Positions 1 through 7,422 of a stretch of 64,000 nt of DNA are shown here, piece by piece. Position 1 is the stretch's first letter. Each line of letters starts with the position of its first letter. The position numbers and the translations under genes were made by a program. This DNA comes from Firmicutes bacterium HGW-Firmicutes-1 (GTDB lineage Bacteria > Bacillota > Clostridia > Lachnospirales > Vallitaleaceae), in assembly GCA_002841625.1 (NCBI GenBank), contig PHAG01000007.1, positions 1 to 64,000 of the forward strand. The letters run 5' to 3'. Under the pieces are notes generated by a model that was given only the letters and a program-made list of their open reading frames with translations, was not told the DNA's origin and made no database searches.

Positions 1-200
1 GCATGTGGAGACGGTAGTGTTGATGTCAAAGGTACAGAAATAAATAGGGCGTAAAAGCATGGAAATCAAGGGTTTCTAGGTATTAGATCTACTTAGCCAG
101 TTGGTGGTTGAGAGATAAAATGCTTGGGAGTCCTTGCTTTTTGTGTTCTTGGGGACATATCGAAGGGATAAAAAGTGGTAGGGTTGAGGAGACAATTTAG
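1..200. repeat. Dispersed non-coding repeat, copy A
   Basis: This stretch is about 80% identical by eye to 6986-7185 over roughly 190 bp. Shared blocks include GCATGTGGAGACGGT, GTCAAAGGTACAGAA, AGGGCGTAAAAGC and TAGCCAGTTGGTGGTTGA. The window begins inside the copy, so its left end is missing. Only the spacer between this copy and the promoter at 355 follows; I see no coding sequence in 1-354. It belongs to a family with related pieces near 3.4, 7.0, 20.0, 21.0, 21.6 and 22.8 kb. Confidence 0.7.
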
Positions 201-354
201 ATAACGGGTATTTTTGATAGGTTTAGGAGACAGGATAGATTTGTTTAAATTCATTACAGTTTAATAGACTAAGATGTGATACTTGAGTGACGTGGTAATC
301 AATTTCATTTTTAGATTTAGCATAAGAGTTTTTTGTAACAGGTGAAACTTCGCA

Positions 355-400
355 TTGACAGAATGTACGGAATGTACTATTATTATTATAAAAGTACATT
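355..400 (+). promoter_or_regulatory. Sigma-A promoter with palindromic operator before the EF-Ts paralogue
   Basis: TTGACA (355-360), a 17-bp spacer and TATTAT (378-383) form a near-consensus promoter. The spacer holds a tandem GAATGTAC (361-368 and 370-377). An inverted repeat AATGTACT (371-378) / AGTACATT (393-400) covers the -10 and start region. The second gene of the operon encodes a TetR-family repressor, so autoregulation from this palindrome is a reasonable inference. Confidence 0.65.
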
Positions 401-414
401 TTGGAGGGTTTGGT

Positions 415-951
415 ATGAGTAATACGGAATTTATCAAGCAGTTACGTGAGCAGACAGGTGCAAAAATACTTGACTGTAAAAATGCGTTGATCATAGGAAA
501 TGGTGATTATAGCAAAGCACTAGTATTGTTAAAAGAAAAAGGGATTGAAAGTGCAAAAAGAAGAACATATAGATTGACTAAAAGCGGAATTATAGGTCAT
601 TATGTCCATAATAATCAACGGTTAGGAGTTTTAGTGGAGATTTATTGTGAAACTGAGCCCGCTACTTCCACACAGATTTTCAAAGATTTTGTTCGTGATA
701 TAGCAATGCATATAGCGGCCATGAAACCTAAATATATTACTACGGCTGATGTGCCATCTATTGATCTTGAGCAAATGAATTATGATGAGCATCAAGCATT
801 TTATAGAATAAACTGCTTGATGGAACAAGATTATTACAAGGACACAAACAAGAGCATTCAAGACGTGTTTCTAGAGATTATAGAAAAACTTAAGGAAAAT
901 GTGACTGTGAAGAGGTTTATCTATTTTGAGGTGAGCGATGATCATGAATAA
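415..951 (+). CDS. tsf: Divergent short elongation factor Ts paralogue
   Basis: EF-Ts normally catalyses GDP release from EF-Tu. The N-terminal UBA-like module is recognisable (LREQTGAKILDCKNAL, residues 10-25). So are a dimer-domain segment with AMHIAAMKPKY and a C-terminal segment with LMEQDYYKD and RFIYFEV. At 178 residues it is near the shortest bacterial EF-Ts type. The conserved TDFV motif that inserts into EF-Tu reads T80-E81-P82-A83 here, so exchange activity may be altered. The start at 415 is chosen because GGAGG lies just before it and EF-Ts similarity begins there. It overlaps the TetR gene by 14 bp. The usual rpsB-tsf context is absent, so this is probably a second copy; its role is unknown. 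Confidence 0.8.
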   Translation: MSNTEFIKQLREQTGAKILDCKNALIIGNGDYSKALVLLKEKGIESAKRRTYRLTKSGIIGHYVHNNQRLGVLVEIYCETEPATSTQIFKDFVRDIAMHIAAMKPKYITTADVPSIDLEQMNYDEHQAFYRINCLMEQDYYKDTNKSIQDVFLEIIEKLKENVTVKRFIYFEVSDDHE

Positions 952-1537
952 AAAAGCTGAAAAAATCTTAAACACCACATCGAAATTATTCCTTCAAAAC
1001 GGTGCCAAAAAAATAACCATGGATGATATTGCTGAACAAGCTAAAGTTTCAAAAGTAACCGTTTACAAATATTTTTCCGATAAAGACACGTTGTACTATG
1101 AAGTCGGTAAGCACATTTTATCTTTTCAGCTTTCAAAACTAAATGAGATTATTGAATCAAGAGATAGTCTCATAAATAGATTTTATAGTTATATTGACAT
1201 CTTGAGTGAGTTTACAGATAGCCGTCAATTATGGCTATGTAGCGAATTAACCAAGTTTAATGATCGCCTATCTAGTGAATACAATGGCTATATAAGCAAG
1301 CAAAATGAATCTCTATTAATTCTAATTGATGAGGGATACCGAAGCCGCTTGATCAAGCAAGACATTGATAGGCAGATTGTGTTCCATATGATAAATATGG
1401 GGATTGTTTACTATCAACAAAATGAGGAGTATAGAAGAATAATGCATACGGATTCGCATTTTCAGAAGACAATTTTGTTTCTCTTGCTAAATGGCATTTT
1501 TGTTGACACCAAAAGTATTATGAATGGTGAAATATAG
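938..1537 (+). CDS. TetR-family transcriptional regulator
   Basis: A 199-residue protein with an N-terminal TetR helix-turn-helix (ITMDDIAEQAKVSKVTVYKYF, roughly residues 27-48) and a helical ligand-binding C-terminal region that I cannot assign to a ligand class. A GAGG ribosome site at 928-931 fits the ATG at 938; an ATG at 944 is possible. Translation is probably coupled to the EF-Ts paralogue because the two genes overlap. The palindrome at 371-400 is a likely operator. The pairing of an EF-Ts-like protein with a TetR sensor suggests control by a small molecule, which is inference only. Confidence 0.85.
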   Translation: MIMNKKAEKILNTTSKLFLQNGAKKITMDDIAEQAKVSKVTVYKYFSDKDTLYYEVGKHILSFQLSKLNEIIESRDSLINRFYSYIDILSEFTDSRQLWLCSELTKFNDRLSSEYNGYISKQNESLLILIDEGYRSRLIKQDIDRQIVFHMINMGIVYYQQNEEYRRIMHTDSHFQKTILFLLLNGIFVDTKSIMNGEI

Positions 1538-1559
1538 TGATAAAGGGAGTAGAAATATT

Positions 1560-1886
1560 ATGGCAGAAGGTAGTGAATATGAAATACGTAGACCGACTGA
1601 TTATTATAGTAGATTAGCAAAAGAAGGATCTAAAGACTCAGTAAGAGAGATTATGAAAGACATTAACGAGCAAATGACAATCGCTGAGTCAAAATTAATA
1701 GATTTTGTTTTGGGTTATGTTGACACACTTGAAGGAATAAAGACTCTTGAAAATTACCTGTTTAATGGAACACAAATACAAAGAAATTATTGCGCATTAT
1801 ATTTCAATCGGCGTGAGGATTATAAAATCGTCAGAGAGGCTTATGATCAGGGTTTGATTGATATGAAGCAAGTGTTTTCAAGATGA
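1560..1886 (+). CDS. Conserved hypothetical protein, 108 residues
   Basis: I do not recognise this family. The protein is soluble and mostly helical and charged, with no signal peptide or membrane segment. The start at 1560 is preferred over an upstream in-frame ATG at 1524, because AGGGAG precedes 1560 and the upstream choice would run back into the TetR gene. It follows the TetR stop by 22 bp and is probably the third gene of the same operon. Confidence 0.55.
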   Translation: MAEGSEYEIRRPTDYYSRLAKEGSKDSVREIMKDINEQMTIAESKLIDFVLGYVDTLEGIKTLENYLFNGTQIQRNYCALYFNRREDYKIVREAYDQGLIDMKQVFSR

Positions 1887-2000
1887 ATTAGGAGTGAAGA
1901 CCTTCGATGCCTTTACAAATACAAAGCTATTGATATTATGGTGTAAATCCCTAGGTAATCATAGAAAAAAATCTATAGAATAATAAAAATATTTAACTAT

Positions 2001-2050
2001 ACGGCATAGTTTAAGGTCGACATGAGTGACCTCTGTACTTTGCCGTTTTT
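2001..2050 (+). terminator. Hairpin terminator after the EF-Ts/TetR operon
   Basis: ACGGCA (2001-2006) pairs with TGCCGT (2041-2046), followed by T residues. An inner hairpin AGGTC / GACCT lies within the loop. It sits between the hypothetical gene ending at 1886 and the ATPase promoter. Confidence 0.5.
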
Positions 2051-2079
2051 ATACCCGAGTGTAATGAATAGAAAAATAG

Positions 2080-2133
2080 TTATTGCACCAGAATGCAATA
2101 AGTATTGACATTCCATAAGTTTTTGCATATAAT
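2080..2133 (+). promoter_or_regulatory. Consensus promoter with upstream inverted repeat
   Basis: TTGACA (2105-2110), a 17-bp spacer and TATAAT (2128-2133) match the sigma-A consensus exactly. Just upstream is a perfect 8-bp inverted repeat, TTATTGCA (2080-2087) / TGCAATAA (2094-2101), with a 6-base loop. The repeat may be an operator for the ATPase gene at 2170. Confidence 0.7.
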
Positions 2134-2169
2134 AAATAGAAAACAAAATATATATGGGGAGCGTAGAGG

Positions 2170-3375
2170 ATGATTCAGCGAAATGAGTATTTTGAAAAAT
2201 TAAAAGGGTATAGAGATAAAAAGTTAATTAAAGTAGTTACAGGAATCAGACGTTGTGGTAAATCCACCTTACTCAAAATATTTCAGGAACATCTATTGGA
2301 AAATGGTGTTCAAGAAAATCAAATTATATCTATTAACTTTGAAGATTATGAATTTGATTATCTAAAAGATCCAAAGGTATTGTACAATTATATAAAAGAA
2401 AAAATAACCCTTGATAAAATGACATACATTTTTCTTGATGAAATCCAAAATGTGAAAGAATATGAGAAAGTAGTAGATAGTTTCTTCATTAAGGACCATA
2501 TAGATATTTATATGACCGGATCAAACGCTTATATGCTGTCTGGTGATTTAGCCACGCTTCTTTCGGGGAGATATATTAAAATAGAAATGCTACCATTCTC
2601 ATTTTCAGAGTATGTTAGGGCAAATGGAACAGGTAAAAGTGTAGAGGGAAATTATAGGGAGTATATTGAAACGAGCTCATTTCCGTACACATTAAGTCTG
2701 GAAAAAGAAACACGTCAGATCAAAGAATATCTTACAAGTATTTATGATACCATCGTTTTGAAAGATGTGATTGGAAGAAAAAAAATATCAGATGTCATGA
2801 TGTTGGAAAGTGTTATACGATTTTTGATGGACAATATAGGAAATCAATTATCGACTAAAAAAATAAGTGACACAATGACTTCGAATGGCAGAAGTATCAA
2901 TGTTAGAACTGTTGAATCTTATGTTTCTTCGTTTATGGAAGCATACATTGTTTATCAGGTAAAAAGATATGACATAAAAGGTAAGCAGTATCTAAAGACA
3001 TTGGAGAAATACTATATTGTTGATATTGGACTGCGTAATGCAATACTTGGGAATGCCGGTACAGATGTTGGGCGTGTTTTGGAAAATGTAGTATACCTTG
3101 AATTAATTAGAAGAGGATACGAGGTGTATGTTGGAAAAGTTGATAATGTAGAAGTAGATTTTGTTGTAAAAGATGAGAATGGAATAAAATATATTCAAGT
3201 TGCTGCTAGTGTGCGTGATGAAAACACCTTAGCCAGGGAACTTAGGCCTCTACAAAAAATCCAAGACAATTATTCGAAATGTATTATGACATTGGATTTA
3301 GATCCGGAAGTGGATTATGAAGGCATAAGAAAGATATATGCTTTAGACTATTTGATGCATAAGATTGAACTATAA
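2170..3375 (+). CDS. AAA-type ATPase with DUF4143 C-terminal domain
   Basis: A 401-residue protein of the AAA_14 / DUF4143 family. Walker A is GIRRCGKST (residues 25-33), Walker B is YIFLDEIQN, and the sensor region begins TGSNAYML. The C-terminal half has the DUF4143 pattern YIVDIGLRNAILGN, LENVVYLELIRRG and EVDFV, which resembles a restriction-endonuclease fold. The cellular role of this family is poorly defined; members are common in accessory regions of anaerobes. The gene stands alone behind an almost perfect promoter, with GGGGAG 8 bases before the ATG. Confidence 0.85.
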   Translation: MIQRNEYFEKLKGYRDKKLIKVVTGIRRCGKSTLLKIFQEHLLENGVQENQIISINFEDYEFDYLKDPKVLYNYIKEKITLDKMTYIFLDEIQNVKEYEKVVDSFFIKDHIDIYMTGSNAYMLSGDLATLLSGRYIKIEMLPFSFSEYVRANGTGKSVEGNYREYIETSSFPYTLSLEKETRQIKEYLTSIYDTIVLKDVIGRKKISDVMMLESVIRFLMDNIGNQLSTKKISDTMTSNGRSINVRTVESYVSSFMEAYIVYQVKRYDIKGKQYLKTLEKYYIVDIGLRNAILGNAGTDVGRVLENVVYLELIRRGYEVYVGKVDNVEVDFVVKDENGIKYIQVAASVRDENTLARELRPLQKIQDNYSKCIMTLDLDPEVDYEGIRKIYALDYLMHKIEL

Positions 3376-3406
3376 TTTATGCAGGGAGCATTAAGAAGTT
3401 TTAAAA

Positions 3407-3601
3407 AGTGGACATGTTTCCAAGAGCTGAAGCTCTCAAAATCTACCGCCAACATTCATCCTGTTTCCTCCACGCATGTGGAGACGGTTTGTCTGCTTAA
3501 ACGGTTGTAATAACTAGGGTTAAGTGGTTACACCGTGCTAGAATTTAAAGCGTGTGGAAACATAAATAGAGAAAGGCAGGCACTCAAAAATATTGTCCAC
3601 T
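3407..3601. repeat. Small repeat with short terminal inverted repeats (MITE-like), copy C
   Basis: The ends are AGTGGACA (3407-3414) and TGTCCACT (3594-3601), an 8-bp perfect terminal inverted repeat around about 195 bp without an open frame. Inside is the perfect hairpin CTCCAC-GCAT-GTGGAG (3468-3483) followed by ACGGT, which links it to copies A and B. The block GTGTGGAAACATAAATAGAG near its right end links it to the 20.1, 21.0 and 22.8 kb pieces. It may be a transposon-derived non-autonomous element; no target duplication is obvious. Confidence 0.5.
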
Positions 3602-4109
3602 AGAAATGAATTTCAAGAGTTTATTTATAATTTTTCCCTTCATAAACGAACTTCATATATGAGAGCAACAAAGGGAAAATATTGTAGGTTTGTTAAATGG
3701 AATTGATAGGAGATCATACAAATCCCAACTCCATTCCCATGTTTAAATATAGGATGATATAGATTTTAAGATTTTGCCACAGTTCTGATTACTGAAAAAG
3801 TAGTTGGGAGGTGGCATTTTTGCGATTTGGAACATGTAGACGCAGATTATGTATTAATAATCAATTATATATTAATTATTAGGTTATGTGAAATCATAAC
3901 TTTAACCCCTATCAATCCAAATAACATAAGGTGAAAGAGTAAAAGTTTCATATTGGTTCTAAACTTATAGGGTTTCAGGATACTTGGTTTTCTCACAATG
4001 GCTTTGCCGGAGGTACCAATGTCATGAACCCCTTTTTTTTTATATAAACTTACTTGACTAATTCCAAAAATGGCATTATAATCATAAATGGAAATAAAAG
4101 GAGGTAGTT
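3602..4109. other. Intergenic spacer, about 500 bp, no gene seen
   Basis: The sequence is AT-rich with stops in all frames. A GAGG-like ribosome site (GGAGG at 4100-4104) at the right end belongs to the gene at 4110. I see no RNA gene or clear terminator. Confidence 0.5.
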
Positions 4110-4622
4110 ATGAAAAATATTAACGAGATAATCTTAAATCCTGTTCGAATGAGAGTTATCCAGGAACTTTCTACAGGACAAACCATTACCGCCAATGAGC
4201 TTTGTGAAAGAATTAGTGACGTACCGCGGACAACCATGTATCGTCATATAAATATTCTGATAGATAACAATATTCTGTCTGTTATTTCAGAAAAAAAAGT
4301 TAGGGGAAGTCTTGAAAGAACAATTGCTTTGAATATTTCAGAAATTTCAAAGCACAACACCATTGAGAACGCTGCTCAAAACGCCTTTGGATTTCTGATG
4401 AGTAATTATGCCAAGTTTCACAAATATCTTAATGGACATAACCCTAATCCTACAATAGATAAAATTTTTTTGAACAATACTGTGCTGATGATGAGTGATA
4501 AGGAGTTCGACCAATTCATTGAGGAGCTACGACAACTTATTTTAAAATACAATTATGAATCAACTGAAAGAAGAATAGTCAGGGATATTTCAATTATTTC
4601 ATCACCTGTTGAGAAAAATTAA
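4110..4622 (+). CDS. Winged-helix (ArsR-like) transcriptional regulator
   Basis: A 170-residue protein whose first 80 residues form a winged helix-turn-helix (NPVRMRVIQELS, ITANELCERI, PRTTMYRHINILID). This pattern is typical of ArsR-like regulators. The remaining residues are helical and unassigned. GGAGG precedes the ATG. The gene lies 74 bp before a broken alpha/beta hydrolase gene, which was probably its partner or target. Confidence 0.75.
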   Translation: MKNINEIILNPVRMRVIQELSTGQTITANELCERISDVPRTTMYRHINILIDNNILSVISEKKVRGSLERTIALNISEISKHNTIENAAQNAFGFLMSNYAKFHKYLNGHNPNPTIDKIFLNNTVLMMSDKEFDQFIEELRQLILKYNYESTERRIVRDISIISSPVEKN

Positions 4623-4696
4623 AAGCAGAGAATAGGTATGAAAACCTTATATCAAACAAATCAGGCCAAATTTAAAATGAAGAGAGGGAAAAAATT

Positions 4697-5403
4697 ATGA
4701 TGATATTCGGAATAATAATTGCAGTGATTGCGGTTATTATGATAATTGGTGGAATTTTACATGCTACTTATTTTAAAGGAAAGTTAGAAAAAATAAAGCC
4801 TTATGGCCAGCTTGTTGACGTTGATGACGGACAAATGCATGTCTATTCAATGGGAAATGGCGAGAAAACAATTGTATTACTTCCTGGTATGGGTGTTGGG
4901 CTTCCGTCTGCTGATTTTGCTCCCCTCATGCGTAAACTCAGTGAAAAATATACGGCTGTTAGTATTGAGTATTTTGGTGTAGGCTTTAGCAGTGAAACAT
5001 CAAAGTTGCGTCACTACTCGCGCCTTTGGCAGTAAATAAAAAACAATTATTCTCATATGGATATACTGAGAAAGAGATCAATGACCTCATTACTTTTGCG
5101 GGCTTTTCAATTAACGATAACTTGTTGGAGCAGATGTCAAATTCAGCAGAATTCATAAAACAAACGATTGAATTGCCATTCCCTGAACCGATTCCTTATT
5201 TCAAGGTGATATCAAAAAAAACCTATGAAACTCCGAATAGCCAAATAAAAATGACGTCCCAGGAATACCAGAGCAAACATCTTGAACGAATCGGAAAACA
5301 CGTAAAATATGAAATACTTGAAGGTACTCACTTCATTTATTTAAATAATGTCGACCGGATTGCAGAGATTACAGATGATTTCTTATTCGAAACAAATCAA
5401 TAA
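4697..5403 (+). pseudogene. Alpha/beta hydrolase pseudogene (internal deletion and frameshift)
   Basis: The first part (4697-5035) encodes a membrane anchor, then YSMGNGEKTIVLLPGMG and EYFGVGFSSETS, the start of an alpha/beta hydrolase fold. The frame then shifts near 5000-5010 and stops at 5035. The second part, in another frame to 5403, encodes the C-terminal part ending with GTHFIYLNN, which carries the likely catalytic histidine. The central section with the GxSxG nucleophile elbow is missing, so a deletion of roughly 100 codons with a frameshift is inferred. The product cannot be a working hydrolase. Confidence 0.75.
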
Positions 5404-5510
5404 TATTTGACTTTTCGGTTCCAACATTCTTCATACTATAAATTACTTGGAAAGTTTATACGAAATACATACAGTGATGCTGTAATAATAAATGAGGAGG
5501 ATGATAAATC

Positions 5511-6218
5511 ATGGATCTATTTGAGATTATGAGCGAGATTGAATTGCTTGGCAATGCAAGAATGAAGAAATACTATGAAAGCCAAGGCGCGAGGGAACCA
5601 CTTTTCGGCGTTACAACAGGTGCCTTGAAGCCAATTGCTAAAAGAATAAAGAAAAATCAACAACTTGCTGAGGAATTATATGCAACTGGAAACTATGATG
5701 CGATGTATCTAGCCGGAATGTTAGCAGATCCTAAAAAGATGACTCCAGCAGATTTTGATTGTTGGATTGAAAAGGCGTACTTTCATATGATTTCAGACTT
5801 TATTGTCGCTGTAACACTTGCTGAAACCGATTTTGCTCAGGAGGTAGCGGATAAATTTATTGCAAGCAGGGATGAATTAATTATGTCTGCAGGATGGAGC
5901 TGTTACGAATGGTTAATCGGTTCAAGGAAGGATACCGAGTTTAACCCTAGTAAGATTCTTTCTATGCTCGATGTAGTTGAAAAAAATATACATGACCAAC
6001 CAAACAGAACTAGATATGCAATGAACGGTTTTGTTACTGCGGTAGGCATATCGTATATTCCACTGCACGAAGAAGCTATGCGTACGGCTGAACGGATAGG
6101 GGAAGTGTCGGTTTCTTCGGGCAAAAATGCATGCAGTGTACTCAATGCTTTTGAGAAAATCAAAAGTGAAACGGATAAAGGTCGGCTAGGATTCAAACGC
6201 AAAAATGTCAGATGTTAG
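5511..6218 (+). CDS. DNA alkylation repair family protein (AlkD-like HEAT repeats)
   Basis: A 235-residue all-helical protein of the DNA alkylation repair family. GVTTGALKPIAKRIKK near the N-terminus and repeated helical pairs such as AMYLAGMLADPKKM and MISDFIVAVTLAE are typical. AlkD members excise alkylated purines, but many homologues are uncharacterised, so the substrate is not certain. GAGGAGG precedes the ATG. The C-terminus is basic. Confidence 0.8.
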   Translation: MDLFEIMSEIELLGNARMKKYYESQGAREPLFGVTTGALKPIAKRIKKNQQLAEELYATGNYDAMYLAGMLADPKKMTPADFDCWIEKAYFHMISDFIVAVTLAETDFAQEVADKFIASRDELIMSAGWSCYEWLIGSRKDTEFNPSKILSMLDVVEKNIHDQPNRTRYAMNGFVTAVGISYIPLHEEAMRTAERIGEVSVSSGKNACSVLNAFEKIKSETDKGRLGFKRKNVRC

Positions 6219-6349
6219 AAGTCAAAATGGCTTTTAAGGACACACATGTAGAATGCTGCGTAGATAACATTTATGATATCAGCAAAATTCATGAAGAGGA
6301 AACCATCCGAGGATGTAATTGTTTATTGTTCAGCAAGTGCTTTATCTGA
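6212..6349 (+). pseudogene. Possible truncated small gene overlapping the AlkD-like stop
   Basis: A 45-codon frame begins at an ATG that overlaps the stop of the AlkD-like gene, an arrangement typical of coupled genes. Its first 36 residues read as protein-like sequence (MLEVKMAFKDTHVECC). The frame then runs into the convergent DUF4386 gene and stops. It may be the remnant of a gene cut at 6320. No family is recognised. Confidence 0.25.
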
Positions 6350-6943
6350 TAAGCCTTTTATCAGAATATATCCACCGGCAAAAAATTCAAATGGCGCATA
6401 TGGCAGCATCACGATAAATGGCACGTCAATACCATAAGTCTTTAAAAGTGTACCTATAAGCACAGGTATAACCGCTACCAGCCCCCAGAGTGAAAGCCAT
6501 GAAGGTATAGCCTTGATTTTTAATAACAAATAGTAAAATAAAACTGCGCCAACCCCAAAAGGTACAATATGCATATTATATGTAAAATCCTTCATCGTAA
6601 GCAATAACTGGCCTAATGCTTCAAGTGCTTTATCGTTGTTTGCTGAATAGGCACCACTGACCTGAATTAGGGCAAACCCGAAAAATTTGCTCACAATAAG
6701 CATACCTGCTTCTACTATGTATAAGGCCAGAGCAGTTGTCGCCCAGACCTGATTAACTTTTCGTAACAAGCTGAAAAACAACACCCCCAACCAAACGATG
6801 ACCAGCGCTGTGATGATGTCTAAAAATATGGAAGCATGAGCAATTGCTTGATTTGAAGTTGTATTGAGCATTATTTTTACAATATCGCTTTTGTCGGTGA
6901 AAGGACCAAGAAATAATGTTCCGCTGACCAAGAATGACACCAA
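6323..6943 (-). CDS. DUF4386 membrane protein, probably 5'-truncated
   Basis: About 206 residues with five or six hydrophobic segments, matching the DUF4386 family (compare the complete copy at 18532-19284). The function of the family is unknown. The first codon available is a TTG at 6943 and no good ribosome site precedes it. The frame stays open upstream (EDTKKIPLEPRGA) until it meets repeat copy B, whose edge is at about 6978-6986. The natural start has probably been lost to the repeat or a rearrangement. Confidence 0.65.
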   Translation of the reverse strand: MVSFLVSGTLFLGPFTDKSDIVKIMLNTTSNQAIAHASIFLDIITALVIVWLGVLFFSLLRKVNQVWATTALALYIVEAGMLIVSKFFGFALIQVSGAYSANNDKALEALGQLLLTMKDFTYNMHIVPFGVGAVLFYYLLLKIKAIPSWLSLWGLVAVIPVLIGTLLKTYGIDVPFIVMLPYAPFEFFAGGYILIKGLSDKALAEQ

Positions 6944-6977
6944 GGCCCCACGAGGTTCAAGCGGTATCTTTTTTGTA

Positions 6978-7185
6978 TCCTCAAGGCATGTGGAGATGGT
7001 CGTGTTGCTGTCAAAGGTACAGAATTAGGTAGGGCGTAAAAGCCTGTAAATCAAGGGTTTCAGAGTATTAAGTCTATTTAGCCAGTTGGTGGTTGATGGA
7101 GAAAATGCTTTGAGACCCTTGTTTTTTGTGCTCTTGGAAACATATCGAGTTTATATAATGTAGTAGGATTGAGAAAAATTAGCCA
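6978..7185. repeat. Dispersed non-coding repeat, copy B
   Basis: About 190 bp matching copy A at 1-200, including GGCATGTGGAGATGG, TGTCAAAGGTACAGAA, AGGGCGTAAAAGCC and TTAGCCAGTTGGTGGTTGA. The hairpin arm is imperfect here. It abuts the 5' end of the DUF4386 gene. The spacer from 7186 to 7348 holds nothing I can identify. Confidence 0.7.
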
Positions 7186-7348
7186 ATACCTTAACCTTTT
7201 TAAGGTGTTCAAGGTGAATTAAAGTCACTTCCTTTAATTAAAGCATAATCAATACCAGACCGTTTAACTTTTGAATTACTACTTTTTTCAGAAGAAGAAC
7301 TGTATCGGGACATAGATTATTTTTGTTGCCTCCTACTCGATTTGTGTA

Positions 7349-7376
7349 ACAAGACTTGTACAATAATCATAGAGTA
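7349..7376 (+). promoter_or_regulatory. Sigma-K-like sporulation promoter for the collagen-like gene
   Basis: AC at 7349-7350, a 17-bp spacer and CATAGAGTA (7368-7376) fit the mother-cell sigma-K pattern AC-N16/17-CATANNNTA. It lies 46 bp before the start of the spore collagen-like gene. No sigma-A promoter of similar quality is seen here. Late mother-cell expression is expected for an exosporium protein. Confidence 0.55.
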
Positions 7377-7422
7377 TATTAGCACAAAGGATGAACTATG
7401 AAAGGGGGGTGAAGAAGAATAT

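Noticed and set aside
7001-7348. Riboswitch or structured leader before the collagen gene
   Set aside because: Most of the stretch is repeat copy B and the rest shows no recognisable aptamer motif.
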